The notes under the pieces: generated by a model
Told to the model about the DNA's origin: nothing
Databases searched by the model: none
What the model saw: only the letters and a program-made list of their open reading frames with translations
NCBI GenBank assembly: GCA_018650745.1
Contig: JABIFK010000670.1
Coordinates: 1-6,229, forward strand
Reading direction: 5' to 3'
Length of the DNA stretch: 6,229 nucleotides
Source: Candidatus Latescibacterota bacterium
GTDB lineage: Bacteria > Latescibacterota > UBA2968
Translations under genes and position numbers: made by a program
Part shown: piece after piece, positions 1 to 5,730 of the stretch
How positions within the stretch are numbered: position 1 is the stretch's first letter
Layout of the letters: the number at the start of each line of letters is the position of its first letter

Positions 1-443
1 AAATGACGCTGGATAGTATCCGGGATGGGGAGCTGGTGCCAGATGAACACGCCGTAGAATTGTGGCGTGAGCGGATGAAGCGATTGGTTGACTTTGGCGA
101 ATTTGACCCAGAAAATCAATATTTAATTTTGGATGGATTGCCCAGAACCAGTACGCAAGTGGGTATGGTTGAAGACGATTTGGATGTGCAGGTTATTGTG
201 GCATTGGACTGCCCGGATCGCGATGTATTGGTGCAACGACTTTATCGCAGGGCATTGATGCAGCACCGAGCAGACGATGCCAAAGAAGAGACGATCTTGA
301 AACGATTTGAGATTTATGATGCGATGACAGAGGGTGTTCTGCAACATTATCCAGAAGACCTAATTCATGTGGTTGATGTGTCGCAACCGACACCGCGTAT
401 TCTAGCTGATATCAGTCAAGCTTTGGTTGATCATTTGGGGTAA
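1..443 (+). CDS. adk: adenylate kinase family nucleoside monophosphate kinase, 5'-truncated by the window edge
   Basis: This is the C-terminal about 146 residues of an adenylate-kinase-family P-loop enzyme, which moves a phosphate from ATP to AMP (or another NMP) in the cytoplasm. The P-loop and AMP-binding N-terminus lie before the window, so the ATG at position 3 is probably an internal methionine. Counting from it, one sees GELVPDE (9-15), the hallmark DGLPRT (44-49) with Q52 after it, the arginine-rich VQRLYRRA (77-84), RADD (89-92), and KRFEIYDAMT (100-109), which holds the usual late arginine. The segment between YRR and RADD is only about six residues, so the LID is of the short type and looks even shorter than in AK1-like enzymes. 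Stop is TAA at 441-443, one base before the next gene's ATG, which suggests translational coupling. The family call is strong; AMP specificity is not proven without the N-terminus. Confidence 0.85.
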   Translation, partial: MTLDSIRDGELVPDEHAVELWRERMKRLVDFGEFDPENQYLILDGLPRTSTQVGMVEDDLDVQVIVALDCPDRDVLVQRLYRRALMQHRADDAKEETILKRFEIYDAMTEGVLQHYPEDLIHVVDVSQPTPRILADISQALVDHLG

Positions 444-444
444 T

Positions 445-1344
445 ATGGATGCACACCTGGCCAAGCCGTTTTGTATTATGAATCCTGCAGCTGGGACGCG
501 AAAAGAAGTGCGCCGGGTGGTAGAGAACGTGTTGCAAGCATCGGGTGCAGATTTTAGGTTTCACGAGACCGAGGCTGCTGGGCATGGCTATAAATTGACC
601 CAAGACGCCTTGGCTGCGGAGGCAAGCTGTGTAATTGGTATTGGTGGAGATGGAACGCTCAACGAAGTAGCTCGAGCTTTGGTGGGAGGGGACATACCCT
701 TTGGTATGATTCCTGTTGGGTCGGGCAATGCTTTTGCACGTGCGCTGGGTGTTTCTGTTTCACCGCACAAAGCGTGTGAGCAGTTGTTGGATGCAAAGAT
801 CAAATGTTTGGATGTGGGAACGGTTGAAGAGCAAATCTTTCTATCAACCGCTGGCGTCGGGTTAGATGCCGAAGTTGCGTGGCAGTATGGTGCACGCAAA
901 GGCAAACGGCGTGGGTTAATACCCTATGTGCAGCTAACACTCAATATTGTGCGGCAGTATACCCCAGAAACTGTGCGTTTGATAATAGATGATGGACCAG
1001 AAATGGTGTTTTGCCCGTCTATTGTTGTGGTTGCCAATACGGCCCAATATGGCAATGGAGCGATTATTGCGCCTGGTGCAAGTGCTGAAGACGGTGTTCT
1101 GGATGTGCGTGTCATTGAGCCCAAGAGCTTGCTCTCAATGGCCATTCACGGACGGCGTCTGTTTGATGGGACAATTGATCATATGCCGGGCGTGACGTGC
1201 TTTCAAGCGCGAACCGTAAGGGTTGAACGGGAAGGCGCGGGGCATTATCAGTTTGATGGTGAGGCTTTAGAAGGCACGGCGCAATTGCACTTTGGTCTGA
1301 AGGAAAAAGCGTTGTCGGTTATGGTACCACGGGGCAGGAAGTAA
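445..1344 (+). CDS. diacylglycerol/sphingosine kinase-like lipid kinase (DAGK catalytic domain)
   Basis: A 299-residue protein of the DgkB/YegS/LCB5 family: ATP-dependent kinases that phosphorylate diacylglycerol or related lipids at the inner face of the cytoplasmic membrane, often to recycle lipid from envelope synthesis. Visible motifs, in order, are NPAAG (13-17), the nucleotide-binding GGDGT (67-71), PVGSGN followed by AFAR (90-99), STAGVGLDAEV (134-144), APGASAEDGVLD (209-220) and the C-terminal FDGE (270-273). Length fits a complete two-domain member. I chose ATG at 445 because it sits right after the upstream stop codon and a GGGG run (437-440) lies four bases before it. A TTG at 427 would add six residues but has no ribosome site. 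There is no signal peptide or membrane segment. The lipid substrate cannot be told from sequence. The gene forms a two-gene unit with the upstream kinase and ends before a strong hairpin terminator. Confidence 0.9.
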   Translation: MDAHLAKPFCIMNPAAGTRKEVRRVVENVLQASGADFRFHETEAAGHGYKLTQDALAAEASCVIGIGGDGTLNEVARALVGGDIPFGMIPVGSGNAFARALGVSVSPHKACEQLLDAKIKCLDVGTVEEQIFLSTAGVGLDAEVAWQYGARKGKRRGLIPYVQLTLNIVRQYTPETVRLIIDDGPEMVFCPSIVVVANTAQYGNGAIIAPGASAEDGVLDVRVIEPKSLLSMAIHGRRLFDGTIDHMPGVTCFQARTVRVEREGAGHYQFDGEALEGTAQLHFGLKEKALSVMVPRGRK

Positions 1345-1433
1345 AAAGTAAAAATAAAGTCAACGGCGGGTAAGATTTGGTGCGACAGGCGATCAGAGCA
1401 AGTGGTAATGTTTACGGAAAACAATTTTTATTT

Positions 1434-1482
1434 AAAAAGCAGAAGCCTCAGAAATATGCAATTTCTGAGGCTTCTGCTTTTT
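1434..1482. terminator. two-way Rho-independent terminator, 22-bp perfect stem
   Basis: The left arm (1434-1455) and right arm (1461-1482) are exact reverse complements, leaving a five-base loop ATGCA. The stem begins with AAAAAGCAGAAGCC and ends with the matching TTTTT, so a U-run follows the hairpin in both directions. It lies between the convergent lipid kinase and the beta-barrel gene and can serve both. The remainder of the 1345-1567 gap shows no gene or other clear signal. Confidence 0.93.
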
Positions 1483-1567
1483 GAGTGTGGGATATTGCCC
1501 TGCCGCGTGTGACCGACGATGGATTGATGAAAGAAGGCAAGGCGATTTCACACACCCTAAAAATGTA

Positions 1568-2113
1568 TTAAAAGAAAAATTTGAGACCGGCGTTTACACG
1601 GTCCATATCTGTGGTGATATTGTCTGTAAAGATGAAGTCGTGTTTGTATTCTATGCCCAACCGAACCCGATCATTGATGCGAATATCGATGCCGGCACCG
1701 GGTGCGAGGCCAAAGTTTTGTGATCCAATTTCGGGATCGTAGAGACCCGCACTCAATGAGACGTGATAAACAAAGGGTTCGTAGGTGTAGGCAAACCGTG
1801 AACCGATGCTATAGATGGATAGGTCGCGGTCTGATAGGTAGGTATATCCCATCTGAACACCCAGCCATTGATCTATTTCAAAACCCAAGTCTACACCGTA
1901 TAAAAAGCCTGTTTGGGTGTTGGCAAGGCCTGGTGTTTTAAAAAAGCCTGAGCCAAATGACGTGTTGAGATAAAATTGGCTTGCTGGTCCTGCAAAGGGG
2001 TAACCGCCTTTGCCAAATTCACTTTCTTCAGAACCGTCTGTGCGCCCCGTTTGTGCCGATGCCACGCCACTGACCAAAAGGGCAAATATAAGTGCTAAGA
2101 AGAATCGTTTCAT
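1568..2113 (-). CDS. small outer-membrane beta-barrel protein
   Basis: A 181-residue exported protein. Residues 1-20 form a classic signal peptide (MKRFF, hydrophobic core, ASA before Q21), so cleavage after A20 is likely. The mature part begins with a short polar stretch and then shows alternating-residue strands typical of an 8-stranded OmpA/OmpX-like barrel: about 47-58, 70-79, 84-92, 98-110, 115-125, 134-147, 150-162 and 172-181. It ends LKFFF, and the terminal phenylalanine matches the BAM-recognised beta-signal. No periplasmic OmpA C-terminal domain follows. I chose ATG at 2113 because the signal peptide starts there and GAAAGG lies seven bases upstream. A longer reading from TTG at 2167 would overlap the preceding gene and put 18 residues before the signal peptide. 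It is the last gene of the minus-strand cluster, 43 bases after lpoB. Specific function is unknown; a structural or adhesion role is possible. Confidence 0.85.
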   Translation of the reverse strand: MKRFFLALIFALLVSGVASAQTGRTDGSEESEFGKGGYPFAGPASQFYLNTSFGSGFFKTPGLANTQTGFLYGVDLGFEIDQWLGVQMGYTYLSDRDLSIYSIGSRFAYTYEPFVYHVSLSAGLYDPEIGSQNFGLAPGAGIDIRINDRVRLGIEYKHDFIFTDNITTDMDRVNAGLKFFF

Positions 2114-2120
2114 AATGTGA

Positions 2121-2126
2121 CCTTTC
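2121..2126 (-). promoter_or_regulatory. ribosome binding site GAAAGG deciding the barrel-gene start
   Basis: On the minus strand GAAAGG sits seven bases before the ATG at 2113. The same seven-base spacing is seen for AAGGAG at 2761-2766 (lpoB) and at 3731-3736 (the 296-residue gene), which supports 2113 over the TTG at 2167. Confidence 0.75.
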
Positions 2127-2156
2127 GATTTGTTGTTTGTCTTCATAGAGATGGGA

Positions 2157-2753
2157 TTAGAGTCCAATGCTTCGTTTTTTATAGGCTTTGCGGATTTCTT
2201 TTTCGTCTGTCCAAACGATTTCCGAGGTCTCTAGGTTGGTGAGTTGGAAGGTCGCTTTGTAGTAGACGAGTTTGTCTTTGCCCACTTCTTGTACATTTGA
2301 ACTCAATGTGCCCGTGAGCATAAAGTCTGAACCAATTTGTTTGCCGGGGCCTTTTGCCTGCGTTGGGTCAACATAACCCGATTGTTGGTAGTCGTATTCT
2401 TGTGCAATGTCCCGCCGATTGGTCGCGTCTACGAAACGCAGTTTGCCACTTTGAATGAGTGCGGTCTTCAATTTGTTTAAGAGGGCAACCATATCAATGT
2501 GTTCGGTGGTGCGGTTGCGCATTTTTCCCAACATAACGGCTGGTACTTTTCCTTCTGCTGTGAGTTTGGGAGATTCGATAATGGAGCCAATCATTTTTTT
2601 GGCAATGAGTTGCATATCATTTTCGTTAAAGCGATCATCTAATAAGGCAACGGTCTCGGGGTCTTCGTAAGTGCCTTTGGTAAAGGCGCGAGGGCCTGCG
2701 CAACCAATGGTGAGTGAAAATAAGAGCGCGGTGATGAGGATAGGGGTTTTCAT
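2157..2753 (-). CDS. lpoB: LpoB-like lipoprotein, penicillin-binding protein activator
   Basis: A 198-residue outer-membrane lipoprotein candidate. The signal ends in SLTIGC, a lipobox with C18 as the lipidated residue; A19 and G20 at +2/+3 are not the aspartate that retains lipoproteins in the inner membrane. The body matches the LpoB/COG3417 pattern: VMLGKMRNRTTEHIDM (73-88), the LRFVDATNRRDIAQE stretch (105-119), the GSDFMLTGTL strand (141-150), YYKATFQLTNLETSEIVW (164-181) and a late basic KAYKKR (189-194). In E. coli LpoB spans the periplasm to stimulate the glycosyltransferase and transpeptidase activity of PBP1B. Here the linker after C18 is short, so reach through the peptidoglycan, and the partner enzyme, may differ. 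ATG at 2753 has AAGGAG seven bases upstream. It is third in the minus-strand cluster. The family call is strong; the partner PBP is inferred. Confidence 0.88.
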   Translation of the reverse strand: MKTPILITALLFSLTIGCAGPRAFTKGTYEDPETVALLDDRFNENDMQLIAKKMIGSIIESPKLTAEGKVPAVMLGKMRNRTTEHIDMVALLNKLKTALIQSGKLRFVDATNRRDIAQEYDYQQSGYVDPTQAKGPGKQIGSDFMLTGTLSSNVQEVGKDKLVYYKATFQLTNLETSEIVWTDEKEIRKAYKKRSIGL

Positions 2754-2832
2754 TGTTTTTCTCCTTGGGGCGGTAATCGATTTTGTTTATGCGTTTGAAT
2801 TTGCAAAGTTTGACGGCAAATGCTTGTTTGGC

Positions 2833-3723
2833 CTATTCCCACTCACATTCCAAGTGTGTGTCTACCAACAGCCATTTGTCTGCCAACATCGCGTCTTGTT
2901 TGTGACGGATAGTAATACGACAATCTTGGCGCAATGAACTGGTTGGATAGTTTATGGTGAATGTTTTGATTTCGGAATGGTCGGACTGAGGTATGTCTTC
3001 TACACGATGAATACCTGGGTGCGTTGAAGTGAAGATCCTTACCTCTTTTTGCCCGTATGTTTTAACGGGTAGTGTGCCAGAGAAGGTGACCTGACGGATT
3101 TTGCGTGGGAGCAACGGATCGGTGTTGTCTATAAGTGTATCATTGCGCCAGTGTCCAGATAAGACTGTTCCGAGATCTGCAGTGAAGACACGATCAATTG
3201 TGCCATCGGGGACAATGATATAGAGATAGCGTTTGCGTGCCGACCACGATTGGCCTTCAAATTCGAGATGAATGGTGAAGTTCATTGCTCGGTTGGGTGG
3301 TAATGCGTGCTTGGATACGGCTTGAATGATTTCGGGTGCAACACCATTGTTTTTAAGTGTGATGAGACCATTGGCTGAGGCGTCGCCTACGTAGCGGCGT
3401 TCGGCAATCATTTGAGAAATTTGCTCCGTCTCAAAACCGCTGGCGACCAAGCGTGTCACATCGGTTTGTGTAAAGGGCAATTGTTCCGATCGTTCGTACA
3501 CCTGTGGCAATTCCCCGCCGTCCCATTCGACAATATTGATAACTTCGCCACGCGTAGGTGGTAATGGGTCTGTGGCTGTTGCTGGAGGAGAAAACAAAAA
3601 CAAGCCGAGTATTAATGCAATAATCACCGTAACTGGGCCTCGGGTAGGCGGTCGTTTTTCTTTTGCAGCTGCGACGCCAGACAATAGGAATACAGCGATC
3701 AATGATGGGGTTAGGGTTTTCAT
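2833..3723 (-). CDS. exported protein of unknown function with doubled signal-like N-terminus
   Basis: I do not recognise this 296-residue protein as a named family. The N-terminus holds two hydrophobic signal-like segments: residues 1-20 (MKTLTP, core LIAVFLLSG, AAA) and about 31-50 (VTVIIALILGLFLF, PPATA), each followed by PPTRG (25-29 and 55-59). Residues about 84-140 form a helical region with two similar units, TRLVASGF...ISQMI and ITLKNNGVAPEIIQAV. These resemble the LKxxGVxxxVIxAM-type motif common in bacterial envelope proteins. Residues about 147-296 look beta-rich with few helices, possibly a beta-sandwich, with cysteines C268 and C293. ATG at 3723 has AAGGAG seven bases upstream; stop is TAG at 2833-2835. 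It starts 15 bases after the COG3014-type gene and precedes lpoB by 79 bases, so an envelope role beside these lipoproteins is likely. After cleavage at residue 20, the second segment could anchor it in the inner membrane. Confidence 0.8.
   Translation of the reverse strand: MKTLTPSLIAVFLLSGVAAAKEKRPPTRGPVTVIIALILGLFLFSPPATATDPLPPTRGEVINIVEWDGGELPQVYERSEQLPFTQTDVTRLVASGFETEQISQMIAERRYVGDASANGLITLKNNGVAPEIIQAVSKHALPPNRAMNFTIHLEFEGQSWSARKRYLYIIVPDGTIDRVFTADLGTVLSGHWRNDTLIDNTDPLLPRKIRQVTFSGTLPVKTYGQKEVRIFTSTHPGIHRVEDIPQSDHSEIKTFTINYPTSSLRQDCRITIRHKQDAMLADKWLLVDTHLECEWE
3544..3723 (-). repeat. degenerate 90-base tandem duplication encoding two signal-like segments
   Basis: Residues 1-30 (3723-3634) and 31-60 (3633-3544) of the unknown exported protein line up without gaps. 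In each, a hydrophobic stretch leads to PPTRG, then P or E, then V. On the plus strand the PPTRG-coding parts beginning at 3541 and 3631 agree at 17 of the first 22 bases (counted by eye), including the shared GTAGG core. The hydrophobic parts have diverged and agree only about half the time. It may be an old in-frame duplication or a chance resemblance between two hydrophobic segments plus one shared motif. Confidence 0.45.
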
Positions 3724-3738
3724 TTTGGTGCTCCTTTT

Positions 3739-5091
3739 TTACCGGTAGAATCTGTGGCTGATAAATGTGCGTTGTCCGGGGTTGATTTCTACGTTTTCAA
3801 TTGTTTTGGTTTCGATGACATTGCCATTTATATCGCGCGCCTCAAGTGTGACCGTGTGTGTGCCAGGTGTCAAGGCGAGGCGACCTATTTGAATGTTGTG
3901 CGGCAACGAAACCCAACTGCGTGTGTCGGCAATTTCAGTAGAGACGTTGAGCAAGTTGGTTAGGAATCCAAGTACCTTGTTTTCTTTTTTTGCTTTGCGA
4001 TAGGCCAAGTATTTCACGAATGCACGTGCAGTGGTTTTTGCCAAGATGCCGGGGTAGTGATGGTTGAGCGATGTTTGTGCAATGCTTGCGTAGTTCTGAG
4101 CGAGTGTTGTTTGCCCATTGTGCTCGCCAGAGCGAATGTATACAGTGTTCGTCTGAGGTGGTGTGGCGTCATATTTCGGTAGCGCTACCTGTAACCAGTA
4201 TTCGACATTGCCTACGTGCCTTACACGATGGCGACGATCCGATATGTCTTTGGCCAGAACGGATGTTTTGATTTTTTTGCTGCGTTTGATATCGTTGTCA
4301 TAAATTGGCAGATCGATTTCTTCTTCGAGTTTGCGCGGTACAAAACCTACCTCTGAAAAGATGACCAGCTCTCCGTCGCTTGCTGGTGCTAAAAATGCCG
4401 TGGGATCCAATGAGACCAATTGAACGCCGTTGAGCGACTCAGAAACGCGCTGGAGGTCCGATTCAAGTGTTTGTGGGGCAGGTATTTGAAATTCTGAGGC
4501 ATAGTGCTCATATGCATCTTGTGCATGTTGATAGGATATGTAGGCGTCGTTATATTCACCTGTGGCTTCATAAAAAAGCCCCGTAATATAATGAATGAAG
4601 GCATCGTTTTTGTAAGAGGTTTCGCCATTGTGAATGGCGTATTGTGCCAATTTCAGGTTGGCCTTACGGCATTCGACCAAGGCATCTTCAGGTTGCCCAA
4701 GGTACCAATAATTCAGTGCGCGGTAATAGTGAATGGCTACGAGCTCGAAGCTTTCGCCACGATATTTTTTGATGGCGTCGTTGGTAATGAGTGCGACTGC
4801 TTGGCGTGTGACCGATTTGGTATAAAGTTCATTGGCGTGTTTTTCGGCTGCGGCAAAGTATCGATTGGATTTTTCATATTGTTGTTGGTAGTGCGCGATG
4901 AGTCCTGTTTCGAGCAAATAGAGCAATTTGTTATTGCCCTTTTTGGCAGTGTTGAGATTTTCCAGCGCCTGTGTATAATTTCGGCTGGCCACGTGGGTTC
5001 GAAAGTCACCCGTAAATTGTGCATAGGTTGTGCACCCCGAGCACGTGGCAAGGAAAATGATGAGGACGTATTTTGAAAAGAGTGTGTTCAT
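3739..5091 (-). CDS. COG3014-type TPR lipoprotein
   Basis: A 450-residue lipoprotein of an uncharacterised family. The signal (1-20) ends LATCSGC with C20 the likely lipidated residue (C17 is the alternative); TT at +2/+3 suggests outer-membrane sorting. Helical TPR-like repeats fill about 28-100, 113-150 (ALNYWYLGQPEDALVECRKAN) and 162-200 (HYITGLFYEATGEYNDAYISYQHA). A middle domain carries SEVGFVPRKLEEEIDLP (246-262) and VALPKY (302-307), and a helical stretch near 350-385 is followed by ADTRSWVSLP (388-397). The C-terminus (400-450) looks like a small beta-sandwich, LALTPGTHTVTLEARD, similar to PEGA-like folds. This order matches what I know of COG3014 proteins, which often neighbour LpoB-like genes. 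ATG at 5091 gives the only signal peptide, yet no Shine-Dalgarno is visible before it, unlike the next three genes. It is first in the cluster, downstream of a sigma-54 promoter. Confidence 0.85.
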   Translation of the reverse strand: MNTLFSKYVLIIFLATCSGCTTYAQFTGDFRTHVASRNYTQALENLNTAKKGNNKLLYLLETGLIAHYQQQYEKSNRYFAAAEKHANELYTKSVTRQAVALITNDAIKKYRGESFELVAIHYYRALNYWYLGQPEDALVECRKANLKLAQYAIHNGETSYKNDAFIHYITGLFYEATGEYNDAYISYQHAQDAYEHYASEFQIPAPQTLESDLQRVSESLNGVQLVSLDPTAFLAPASDGELVIFSEVGFVPRKLEEEIDLPIYDNDIKRSKKIKTSVLAKDISDRRHRVRHVGNVEYWLQVALPKYDATPPQTNTVYIRSGEHNGQTTLAQNYASIAQTSLNHHYPGILAKTTARAFVKYLAYRKAKKENKVLGFLTNLLNVSTEIADTRSWVSLPHNIQIGRLALTPGTHTVTLEARDINGNVIETKTIENVEINPGQRTFISHRFYR

Positions 5092-5137
5092 TTTTGAAAA
5101 TTTCGTATAATTAGAAGGTTATTTTGTTTAATGGGTA

Positions 5138-5155
5138 TTGCAAGGTCTGTGCCAA
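5138..5155 (-). promoter_or_regulatory. sigma-54 (RpoN) -24/-12 promoter for the envelope cluster
   Basis: The minus strand reads TTGGCACAGACCTTGCAA: TGGCAC (5154-5149), five bases, then TTGC (5143-5140). This is the defining sigma-54 layout, with GG at -24 and GC at -12 at the correct spacing. Against the extended consensus with flanking purines and W positions, the only mismatch I find is A instead of G right after TGGCAC. Transcription would start near 5128, giving a leader of about 37 bases before the ATG at 5091. No competing sigma-70 site of similar quality is visible. Confidence 0.8.
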
Positions 5156-5260
5156 CTTTTAGAATGAATTTAAGTGTTTGTTATTTATGGGTTTTGGTTG
5201 TTTTTGGAGCAGATGAGAGAACGTCGTGATTTTGCACAAGTGTGAATTTTTGCAACAGTT

Positions 5261-5264
5261 GAGG
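5261..5264 (+). promoter_or_regulatory. ribosome binding site GAGG deciding the receiver start
   Basis: GAGG, continuing into TGGG, lies five bases before the ATG at 5270. The in-frame GTG at 5264 overlaps this site and has no ribosome site of its own, so ATG 5270 is the better start. Confidence 0.65.
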
Positions 5265-5269
5265 TGGGT

Positions 5270-5659
5270 ATGCCGTGTGTATTGATTGTAGATGATGAGC
5301 TTTCTATTCGCCAAGTCTTGCAAGAGATTGTGACCGTTTATGGATATGAGGCCCAGACGGCACAGTCTGCCAAAGAGGCTTTGGGTATTTTGCCCAAAAA
5401 GAAGATTGACTTGATCATGCTCGATTTGAGTATGCCCGATATTACGGGCGAGAAGTTTTTAGATTTTATTCGGAAACAGGGTTTTAAGACACCGGTGGTT
5501 GTGGTCTCGGCACACGTTGATAAAGAGATGGCTCAAACTTTGGGCAAGATGGGGATCAGTGGTATTGTCACGAAGCCATTTGAAGTGGAGCGTGTGATTG
5601 ATGTGATGAATAACGCGCTGGGTATTCCTGAAGGCGGGCAGATTTATGGTGGAAATTAG
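5270..5659 (+). CDS. stand-alone response regulator receiver domain
   Basis: A 129-residue single-domain CheY-like protein that would accept phosphate from a histidine kinase in the cytoplasm. All key residues are present: the acidic pair D8-D9 (VLIVDDE), phospho-acceptor D52 in MLDLSMPD, the switch serine S80 in VVVVSAH, and K102 in TKPF. After the fold ends near 118 there is only a short glycine-rich tail (IPEGGQIYGGN), with no DNA-binding, AAA+ or enzymatic output domain. It must therefore act through partner proteins. The sequence resembles the receiver domains of NtrC-like or hybrid-kinase proteins. No histidine kinase gene lies in the window. It is transcribed away from the envelope cluster and ends 17 bases before a strong terminator, so it looks monocistronic. 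Family certain; pathway unknown. Confidence 0.93.
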   Translation: MPCVLIVDDELSIRQVLQEIVTVYGYEAQTAQSAKEALGILPKKKIDLIMLDLSMPDITGEKFLDFIRKQGFKTPVVVVSAHVDKEMAQTLGKMGISGIVTKPFEVERVIDVMNNALGIPEGGQIYGGN

Positions 5660-5676
5660 GTAGATAATAAAAATAA

Positions 5677-5716
5677 AAAAAAGGCCGCTTGTCACATATG
5701 ACAAGCGGCCTTTTTT
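5677..5716. terminator. two-way Rho-independent terminator, 18-bp perfect stem
   Basis: Arms 5677-5694 and 5699-5716 are exact reverse complements (six A/T pairs, then GGCCGCTTGTCA with its complement) around the loop CATA. An A-run of eight on the left and a T-run of six on the right provide U-tracts in both directions. It sits between the convergent receiver and carbamoyltransferase genes and can stop both. Confidence 0.95.
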
Positions 5717-5730
5717 GTTTGGTGCGTGAT

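Larger units (their letters stand above)
5092..5269. other. divergent intergenic regulatory region
   Basis: This 178-base A/T-rich gap separates the leftward envelope cluster from the rightward receiver gene. It holds a sigma-54 promoter facing left (5138-5155). For the rightward gene I see no convincing -35/-10 pair. A loose direct repeat, ATTTTGCA at 5229-5236 and ATTTTTGCA at 5246-5254, lies just before the receiver start and could be an operator, but this is weak. An activator's upstream binding sites for the sigma-54 promoter would be expected to its right, in or beyond this gap. Confidence 0.6.

Noticed and set aside
427..444. TTG start for the lipid kinase, overlapping the upstream gene by 17 bases
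   Set aside because: No ribosome site before it; the ATG at 445 directly follows the upstream stop and gives the normal family N-terminus.
1506..1553. A short inverted repeat GTGTGA / TCACAC after the terminator
   Set aside because: Only six pairs with a long loop, expected by chance.
1481..1723. An 80-residue open frame on the plus strand starting in the terminator
   Set aside because: It begins with TTG inside the hairpin, runs antisense into the beta-barrel gene and shows no recognisable domain.
2114..2167. Upstream TTG start adding 18 residues to the beta-barrel protein
   Set aside because: It would bury the signal peptide and overlap lpoB; the ATG at 2113 has a well-placed GAAAGG.
4504..5076. 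A 190-residue open frame on the plus strand
   Set aside because: It lies wholly opposite the COG3014-type gene, has no ribosome site or family motif, and reads as the antisense shadow of TPR helices.
5118..5143. A possible sigma-70 promoter (TTGCAA and TAACCT) on the minus strand
   Set aside because: The -10 match is poor and the TTGCAA is already part of the far better sigma-54 match.
5229..5254. Direct repeat ATTTTGCA / ATTTTTGCA before the receiver gene as an operator
   Set aside because: Short, A/T-rich and unequal in length, so too weak to call; recorded only as a note on the intergenic region.
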